Of a DNA stretch of 11,109 nucleotides, positions 6,107 to 11,109 are shown in pieces. Both the position numbers and the translations under genes were made by a program. This stretch comes from Dehalococcoidia bacterium. Its GTDB lineage: Bacteria; Chloroflexota; Dehalococcoidia; GIF9; UBA5629. How positions within the stretch are numbered: the first letter of the stretch is position 1; each line of letters begins with the position of its first letter. The notes under the pieces were generated by a model. It was given only the letters and a program-made list of their open reading frames with translations. It was not told the origin of the DNA and did not search any database. Where the stretch lies: NCBI GenBank assembly GCA_028715025.1, contig JAQTLG010000026.1:1-11109 (forward strand). The letters run 5' to 3'.

Positions 6107-6805
6107 ATGCCTGACAATAAAAACAGGTTCTTTACTAAGGCTGAACTCAAGCAAATGGGTGTTGAAACAGTGGAGCTTATTCAACAGGCTGTTGATGCAG
6201 GAAAACAAGAGGAAACCAAAAAGCTTGCAAGCAGGATGTATCGCGAGGCTTTTTTTCTGCATGAAAGTTACAGGGACTGGATTACATCATTATTGAGCTA
6301 TATCTATAGAAATAATGGAGACAGGGGTGTTTATGAAGCTCTCCATGAAGCTTTTAAGCAGCTTTCTCCTGTGATGGATACCTACCGGAGCGTGGATGTA
6401 GGACGCCAAGCCGAGATGCTGGCTGCTGGATTCAGGGGGCATTTAACATCAGTAGTGGTAGAGGAGGACGATGACAAATTTACCGTTATGATGCCGCTTT
6501 GCGGCAGCGCCGGGAGATCTATAGCTAATAAAGGGTATGAAAACCCGACGAACTTTGCCAAGATTAAAAATCCGCAAAAACTGACATTTGGGAAGCGTGA
6601 CTTTCCTGTTTTTTGTACCCACTGCGCAATGGAAGAGATCATTGCTATGGAAAAAAACGGTTACCCTGTATGGGTGATCGATATCCCTGAAAAAGTGGGT
6701 GCGGGACCCTGTAAATACCACATCTATAAGGACCCTGAGAAAATCCCGATTAAATATTATAGGAGGTATGGATTAAAAAAACCGGCTCTAAAGAGGAACA
6801 AGTAG
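6107..6805 (+). CDS. Uncharacterised Cys/His protein, copy 3 of 3
   Basis: A 232-aa member of the same family, beginning MPDNKNRFFTKAELKQMG. By hand count 80 of the first 130 residues are identical to copy 1 without gaps, so copies 1 and 3 are fairly close. His112, Cys132, Cys170, Cys173 and Cys202 are all kept. The otherwise invariant PCGSGG is altered to LCGSAG, and P115 of HLTP is Ser, changes near the presumed active site that could mean altered activity. The ribosome binding site GGAAGGA is weaker than for the other copies. The gene ends 86 bp before the MFS start with no terminator between, so the transporter is probably co-transcribed. Retention of three complete copies suggests distinct roles or a hetero-oligomer, which is inference. 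Confidence 0.85.
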   Translation: MPDNKNRFFTKAELKQMGVETVELIQQAVDAGKQEETKKLASRMYREAFFLHESYRDWITSLLSYIYRNNGDRGVYEALHEAFKQLSPVMDTYRSVDVGRQAEMLAAGFRGHLTSVVVEEDDDKFTVMMPLCGSAGRSIANKGYENPTNFAKIKNPQKLTFGKRDFPVFCTHCAMEEIIAMEKNGYPVWVIDIPEKVGAGPCKYHIYKDPEKIPIKYYRRYGLKKPALKRNK

Positions 6806-6891
6806 ATCGATTGGTTACATGCAACATTAATAGACCATTGATTGCTAGTCTGTTGACAGATCAGGATTAAATTAATTTGAAGGAGGTATGT

Positions 6892-8199
6892 ATGGAATCA
6901 ACTACTGAATCAACACAATCTCAGAAGACCTATTCAATCACTAATGGTCAGAAGGCCAGTATTCTAATAGTTATGCTGTTCCTGCTCATGATCAATTATG
7001 CTGACAGGGCGATCCTGTCTGTAACATTGCAGCAGATCAAAGTTGACCTCGCTTTGACCGATGTGCAACTGGGCGCAATACAGACATCATTCCAGATTAT
7101 GGTCGGCCTGCTTACAATTCCTCTTGGCTGGTTTATTGACCGCTGGAGCCGGCGCAAGCTTGCCGCCATAATGGCGCTGTTGTGGAGTGTGACAACCTTT
7201 CTTACCGGCGTGTGCCAGAATTTCATCAGCCTGCTCTTTGTACGAGCGGCTGTAGGCCTGGGAGAGGATGGCTTCACAACACTCGGTGGAGGCTGGCTGT
7301 CATTAGCATTCAGCAAGGCTAAAAGATCAATGGTGGCCGGCATCTTTGGCTTGGGCGGCACTGCCGGTACTGCACTCGGTATGATAGTGGGCGGAATGAT
7401 TGTTACCGCGACGGGAATGTGGCAAATGCCGTTTTTCATATTCGCGATTCCCGGTATTATCTTCGGCATCTGGGCATTTTTCCTGAAGGACTTTCGATCA
7501 GTAAGAAAGGAAGGGGAGAGCGCTTTCAACAAAGAATACTTCACAGGCTGGCTCGGGGTTTTTAAAATACCGTCATTTTTACTTACTGCATTTGGACACA
7601 TGTGCTTCGGTATGATGACGTTTACGTGGGCGGGCTGGCTTCCGGCTTTCATGATGCGTTCTTATGATATTAGCGCCGCGCAGGCTGGCAGCATAGTAGG
7701 AGCTGCCGCTTTGATGGGCATACTGGGGGCGCTCGCCTTTGGTTTCGCTACAGACGCCTGGTACAGAAAGAATAAAAACGCCCGCATTTATATGATGACT
7801 TTTGTCCAGTTCATGTTCGCCTGCATGACGGGTGCCGCAATATACTTCATGGGCTCGATACCGATATCTGCTATCACTATCATTCTGTTTGTATCTATGT
7901 TCGCAGTTGGTGGTGCAACCTCAATGATTTTCGCTGTTACAATGGATGTTACACCGGTCTCCCACCGATTCTCTGCTTATGGTGCTTTCGCGACGATCGT
8001 ATTCCTGGGGGGTGCAATAGGCCCGTCGATTGTGGGCGCCATTTCTGATGCGGTCGGGGGTGGAGCTCCTGGCATACGCATGGGGTTCCTCTGGCTGCTT
8101 CCCGCATCGTTTATAGCTGTGATCCTGTACGGCATCGAATGGATATACTATCGACGCGATAGTCAGAAAGTGACTGATGAGGTATTAGCTGAGAAATAA
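6892..8199 (+). CDS. MFS transporter, Spinster-like
   Basis: A 435-aa inner-membrane carrier with about 12 hydrophobic segments, the usual MFS length. The first segment ends in INYADRAILSV (Asn35, Asp38, Arg39). Motif A reads GWFIDRWSRR at residues 79-88, followed by LLWSVTTFLTG and the RAAVGLGEDG stretch at 118-127, which is characteristic of Spinster-type and related organic-anion carriers. A long cytoplasmic loop with basic residues at about 200-225 separates the two halves, and the second half has the motif-A echo GFATDAWYRKNKNAR at about 284-298. I start at the ATG at 6892, with AAGGAGG immediately upstream; a TTG at 6877 would place that site inside the gene. Lying between the unknown-protein trio and CoA-transferases, it likely imports the acid substrate of this cluster. 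The substrate is not identifiable. Confidence 0.92.
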   Translation: MESTTESTQSQKTYSITNGQKASILIVMLFLLMINYADRAILSVTLQQIKVDLALTDVQLGAIQTSFQIMVGLLTIPLGWFIDRWSRRKLAAIMALLWSVTTFLTGVCQNFISLLFVRAAVGLGEDGFTTLGGGWLSLAFSKAKRSMVAGIFGLGGTAGTALGMIVGGMIVTATGMWQMPFFIFAIPGIIFGIWAFFLKDFRSVRKEGESAFNKEYFTGWLGVFKIPSFLLTAFGHMCFGMMTFTWAGWLPAFMMRSYDISAAQAGSIVGAAALMGILGALAFGFATDAWYRKNKNARIYMMTFVQFMFACMTGAAIYFMGSIPISAITIILFVSMFAVGGATSMIFAVTMDVTPVSHRFSAYGAFATIVFLGGAIGPSIVGAISDAVGGGAPGIRMGFLWLLPASFIAVILYGIEWIYYRRDSQKVTDEVLAEK

Positions 8200-8228
8200 C
8201 GGTATTCCATGGTTTGGACAGTAGAAAA

Positions 8229-8289
8229 TGGCAACGGCGGAATCCTTGGGGTAGACCAAGAGATTCGCAGGGTGATTCCGCCGTTGCCA
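8229..8289. repeat. Perfect 16-bp inverted repeat with nested hairpin
   Basis: Arms 8229-8244 and 8274-8289 are exact reverse complements (core GGCAACGGCGGAATC) around a 29-nt loop. The loop holds a second hairpin, CTTGG (8245-8249) with CCAAG (8256-8260). A competing pairing is possible, because GATTCGC at 8262-8268 can also pair with the 3' end of the left arm with one bulged G. On the plus strand no T-run follows the stem, so it is not a classical terminator; on the minus strand ATTTTC follows. It lies 29 bp after the MFS stop. The roughly 130 bp from here to the next gene contain only a weak AATAGT/ACTATT hairpin (8382-8404) and a ribosome binding site. Confidence 0.8.
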
Positions 8290-8422
8290 AGCTCGATGGT
8301 TAGGAGATGCATTATAGCTTGAGCCAATAGGAAACAATATTTGGCGAAGAGTCGAGTGCCGTAAAATAGAAGGCATGATTGAATAGTATTGCATATCAAC
8401 TATTTTAAGGAGGAAATCAAGG

Positions 8423-9565
8423 ATGACAGGACCATTAGCCGGAATCAAAGTTCTAGACATTGGTGCTTTTTCTGTGGGACCGGTCGCCTGTAGCCTGCTG
8501 GGACTTATGGGCGCTGAGGCGATCAGGATTGAACCACCAAATTTAGACGGACTTATTTTCGTTGGTGTTATGGTAGGGCAGCATGGACAGAGTTATATAA
8601 GCAGTCATTTTAATAAGAAAAGCATAATCCTGGACATCAGAAGTGGGACTGGGAAGGAACTGTGTAAAAAACTGATCAAATGGGCTGACATAATAATAAA
8701 CAACAGGCGGCTTGGGGCCCTGGAAAAAATGGGATACGGCTATGACGAACTGAGCAATATCAATCCCAGGGTAATCTACATAGAAAGCACATCCTATGGA
8801 ACTTCGGGCCCATGGTCCAAGTATGCTGCCGCCGACCACTTTGTACAGGCTGCATCCGGCTTCGCCAGTATAAACGGGAAAGAAGGTGGTGAAGTGGAGA
8901 TAGTCAGATACGCAGCGCATGCAGACATAAATGCGTCACTGGTAATTGTATCGGCGGCATTGAGCGGACTGATGGCCAGGGAAATAACTGGCAAGGGACA
9001 AAAAATTGAGACTTCACATCTGCAGTCAACCATGTCCATGCAGGTTAACCGGCTGTCTGAATTTTTCGTAACCGAAAAAACACCAGCCTTGCTGGGAAGC
9101 GCCAATGTACATATCGTCCCCTCGCAGGCATTCAAAACCTGGGATAACAAATACATAAATATAAGCGTGCATAAAGAGCGATACTGGCCAAAGTTGTGTA
9201 AAGCCCTGGAATTACAGAGCCTGCAGAACGATCCCAGGTTCAAGACGAATGCTCAAAGGGTTAAGAATCGTGCTGAACTAATACCGCTTATACAGGAAAA
9301 GGTAGCGGACAAGCCTGCATACTGGTGGAAACTCCATTTGCGGAGATGCGATGTACCGTTCGGGACAAACTATGACTACGAAAACCTCTCAAGTGATCCC
9401 CATGTGCAGGCAAACCAATGGCTGTTCGATATGGACAGTATGTTTGGAGTCATCAAGGGTTATGCCTCTCCCTGGAACTTCAGTAAAATCCAGACAGAAA
9501 AAATGACGCCTACGGTGAAACCTGATCAGAATCGTGATGAGATACTGAAAATGCTGGATGCATAA
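8423..9565 (+). CDS. CaiB/BaiF family CoA-transferase, divergent
   Basis: A 380-aa family III CoA-transferase. The N-terminus GIKVLDIGAFSVGP followed by LGLMGAEAIRIEPP is typical, as are HFNKKSIILDI at about 62-72 and YGTSGPW at about 125-131. The expected nucleophile is Asp168 in AAHADINAS. It is more divergent than the other three in this window: the usual LNRNKKS is HFNKKS, and the C-terminal GQHTxEIL signature is replaced by DQNRDEIL. An AAGGAGG site (8407-8413) lies 9 nt before the ATG. It follows the MFS gene after a 223-bp gap with a large inverted repeat and precedes another CoA-transferase by 41 bp. Pairing with that gene as a heteromer, or work on a different acid, are both possible. 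No substrate can be assigned. Confidence 0.9.
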   Translation: MTGPLAGIKVLDIGAFSVGPVACSLLGLMGAEAIRIEPPNLDGLIFVGVMVGQHGQSYISSHFNKKSIILDIRSGTGKELCKKLIKWADIIINNRRLGALEKMGYGYDELSNINPRVIYIESTSYGTSGPWSKYAAADHFVQAASGFASINGKEGGEVEIVRYAAHADINASLVIVSAALSGLMAREITGKGQKIETSHLQSTMSMQVNRLSEFFVTEKTPALLGSANVHIVPSQAFKTWDNKYINISVHKERYWPKLCKALELQSLQNDPRFKTNAQRVKNRAELIPLIQEKVADKPAYWWKLHLRRCDVPFGTNYDYENLSSDPHVQANQWLFDMDSMFGVIKGYASPWNFSKIQTEKMTPTVKPDQNRDEILKMLDA

Positions 9566-9606
9566 GCGATATGGTCAATAGTGAATAACATGGAAAGGAG
9601 AAGGAA

Positions 9607-10851
9607 ATGGCAGACGTAAATAACCCCCAGGTTCTTGGAGGAATAAAAATAGTTGATTTAAGTGAGGACACGTCCGGTCCTTATTGTTCGATGCTTCTGA
9701 GTGATCTCGGCGCTGAAGTGATTAAGGTGGAGAGTATTGAGGGTGACACCACCAGGCAGCTTGGTCCTTTCATGAATGGTGAAAGCTCTCTTTTTATGTG
9801 CTTGAACCGCAATAAGAAGAGTATCGCTGTAGATCTTAATAAGACTGAGGGTAAGGAGATTGTATATCAACTGGCTCGCAGCGCCGACGTATTTATGGAG
9901 AGCTTCGATACGGGTTATGCGAGTAAACTCAGTCTGGGGTACGAAGATATTGTCCCAGTAAAACCTCAGATAATTTATTGCTCGATATCCAGCTTCGGCG
10001 AGACGGGTCCCTATAAGAATAGGCCTGCATCCGAACTCGAATTGCAGGGACTTTCTGGGTATTTGCAGTACCTTGGTGAAACTGGTGAGGAGCCGGTGCG
10101 GATCGGGGCTGACGTAGTGGCAACTGCAAGTGGCCTGCATGCAATGCAGGGTATCCTGGCGGCTTTATACTACAAACGGAAGACCGGCGTGGGACAGAAA
10201 GTGGAAATCTCTATGTGGCGTTCTATATTCCAGACTGGTGCATGGTGGATACAGGCGTTTTGCAATCCTGATACATTCGGCGGATTTTTCCTTACCGGTC
10301 CTTATGACCATGCTGAGCATGGTTATGCTACTAAGGACAGACCGATAGTATTCTCAGTCCTCGGACGGGCCGGTGGGGGCATAGAAAAAGCTTTAGACAT
10401 ATGGGTGGAATTTTTAAAGAGACTCGGCCTTGGGGAACTGCTGGAAGATCCGTGGTTTAGATATAAGGGGCTGAGAGCCGTCGGGATAGGAAGGGATGCC
10501 CAGGAAATGAAGCCGCTTTTCGAAACGTATATTGCTGAGAAGACAAGCGAAGAAATGATAAGCATGATCGATGAACTGGGGGGTATGGGTTCTGCAATAT
10601 ATGACTATGAGACACTGTTCGGCGGGTCTATGCATCCTCAGATACAGGCAATAGATATGATTAAGCAGGTGGAACATCCTGTTGCAGGCAAGACAAAGGT
10701 ACTTGCCATGCCATGGACCATGCCTGACACACCCTCACAGATCAAGTCCCCGTCTCCCACACTTGGTCAGCATACGGTTGAGATACTGGGCGGTCTGGGT
10801 TATGACGAGAAGGAGATTTCCAGGCTAAAGAAAAACAAGATAGTCGCCTGA
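9607..10851 (+). CDS. CaiB/BaiF family CoA-transferase
   Basis: A 414-aa family III CoA-transferase, slightly longer than its neighbours. It shows GGIKIVDLSEDTSGPYCSML, then LGAEVIKVES, LNRNKKSIAVDL at about 66-77, CSISSFGETGPY at about 125-136, and the expected catalytic Asp169 in RIGADVVATASG. The C-terminus carries the usual HP.AGK, MPDTP and GQHTVEIL elements. AAAGGAG (about 9593-9599) precedes the ATG. A glycine-rich loop (GRAGGG, near residue 255) lies where formyl-CoA transferase has its flexible glycine loop. It stands 41 bp after the divergent CoA-transferase and 52 bp before the last gene, with no terminator visible between, so all three are probably in one transcript. The substrate is unknown. 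Confidence 0.93.
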   Translation: MADVNNPQVLGGIKIVDLSEDTSGPYCSMLLSDLGAEVIKVESIEGDTTRQLGPFMNGESSLFMCLNRNKKSIAVDLNKTEGKEIVYQLARSADVFMESFDTGYASKLSLGYEDIVPVKPQIIYCSISSFGETGPYKNRPASELELQGLSGYLQYLGETGEEPVRIGADVVATASGLHAMQGILAALYYKRKTGVGQKVEISMWRSIFQTGAWWIQAFCNPDTFGGFFLTGPYDHAEHGYATKDRPIVFSVLGRAGGGIEKALDIWVEFLKRLGLGELLEDPWFRYKGLRAVGIGRDAQEMKPLFETYIAEKTSEEMISMIDELGGMGSAIYDYETLFGGSMHPQIQAIDMIKQVEHPVAGKTKVLAMPWTMPDTPSQIKSPSPTLGQHTVEILGGLGYDEKEISRLKKNKIVA

Positions 10852-10903
10852 TTGTTTCATATGAGTTGCTTAATTTTACGATAGGAGAAAGTAATAATAA
10901 GAT

Positions 10904-11109
10904 ATGCCACCAATTAATGATGAAATTAAGAAAGTATTTCAATATCCTGTTCTCCAGGCGATTGCCCGGCGCCGGGGACGCAGGTTTCCGCAGGGATGTA
11001 CATCTCCTGAAGGAGTAATGCATCATGAATCCAAATTGAGTCCATTTCCTCTCAACGATGAAGAGTTAGCTTTATTATGCTGGGCGGGCGCAGGAGTAAC
11101 AGGCACGAT
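10904..11109 (+). CDS. Unassigned protein, N-terminal 68 codons, possibly nitroreductase-like (cut by window edge)
   Basis: An open frame starting MPPINDEIKKVFQYPVLQAI and running off the right edge. It contains an arginine-rich RRRGRRFPQG at about 22-31, SPFPLNDEEL at about 46-55 and ALLCWAGAGVTG at about 56-67. The pattern of basic R-R-R-RF followed by PLxxEExALLxWAG resembles, from memory, N-termini of some nitroreductase-superfamily proteins in which the early arginines bind FMN phosphate. This assignment is tentative. A stop codon just upstream (10898-10900) forces the ATG at 10904, yet the best ribosome binding site, AGGAGA at 10883-10888, is about 15 nt away, which is unusually far. 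It continues the rightward operon after the CoA-transferase. Confidence 0.6.
   Translation, partial: MPPINDEIKKVFQYPVLQAIARRRGRRFPQGCTSPEGVMHHESKLSPFPLNDEELALLCWAGAGVTGT

Noticed and set aside
6853..6881. Promoter before the MFS gene based on TTGACA at 6853-6858
   Set aside because: No -10-like element occurs 16-18 bp downstream; the spacing ends in the ribosome binding site region.
6996..7652. 218-codon open frame on the minus strand
   Set aside because: It is entirely inside the MFS gene, is rich in Pro/Ser/Lys from antisense reading of membrane codons, has no ribosome binding site and no family pattern.
8229..8289. Rho-independent terminator after the MFS gene
   Set aside because: The stem is strong, but the plus strand continues AAGCTCGATGG with no T-run. 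It is therefore kept as an unexplained inverted repeat.
8794..9243. 149-codon open frame on the minus strand
   Set aside because: It is antisense to the divergent CoA-transferase, whose motifs are intact on the other strand.
9658..10140. 160-codon open frame on the minus strand
   Set aside because: It is antisense to the CoA-transferase at 9607-10851, with low-complexity composition and no initiation site.
1..11109. CRISPR array, tRNA/rRNA genes, insertion sequences or attachment sites
   Set aside because: No regularly spaced direct repeats, tRNA cloverleaf, transposase motif or integrase gene was seen on either strand.

Overview
The window is 11.1 kb of bacterial DNA of moderate G+C. It has dense gene packing, strong GGAGG-type ribosome binding sites and ATG, GTG and TTG starts. 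Two desulforedoxin-like miniproteins and a CoA-thioester gene set without visible oxygenases suggest an anaerobe, for example a sulfate reducer or syntroph of the Desulfobacterota or Peptococcaceae type. No phylogenetic marker gene is present, so this placement is inference.

The layout is two divergent gene blocks that fire outward from one control region at about 4140-4240. The left block (minus strand, read from 3974 down to 1) encodes two tiny desulforedoxin-like metal-site proteins (39 and 47 aa), two family III (CaiB/BaiF) CoA-transferases, a short-chain dehydrogenase resembling 2-hydroxyacyl/3-hydroxyacyl-CoA dehydrogenases, and the N-terminus of an enoyl-CoA hydratase cut by the window edge. 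The right block (plus strand, from 4474) encodes three tandem copies of an unrecognised protein family of about 232 aa with one invariant His and four invariant Cys. A small relic of a CoA-transferase lies between copies 1 and 2. These are followed by a Spinster-like MFS transporter, two more CaiB/BaiF CoA-transferases, and the start of a protein that may belong to the nitroreductase-like group.

The control region has a perfect 10-bp inverted repeat (4164-4173 and 4189-4198) whose arms carry back-to-back TTGACA -35 boxes. Each box has a -10-like element 17 bp away. A near-palindrome at 4228-4241 sits where the rightward transcript would begin. This suggests the two blocks are co-regulated.

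My working model is as follows. An organic acid enters through the MFS carrier and is activated by CoA transfer. It is then processed by hydratase and dehydrogenase steps resembling the lower benzylsuccinate (bbs) or alicyclic (bad) pathways. The triplicated Cys/His proteins and the desulforedoxin-like proteins would be the uncharacterised parts. The substrate cannot be read from the sequence. A perfect 16-bp inverted repeat at 8229-8289, between the MFS gene and the third CoA-transferase, is the largest unexplained non-coding structure. No tRNA, rRNA, CRISPR array, transposase or phage gene was seen.
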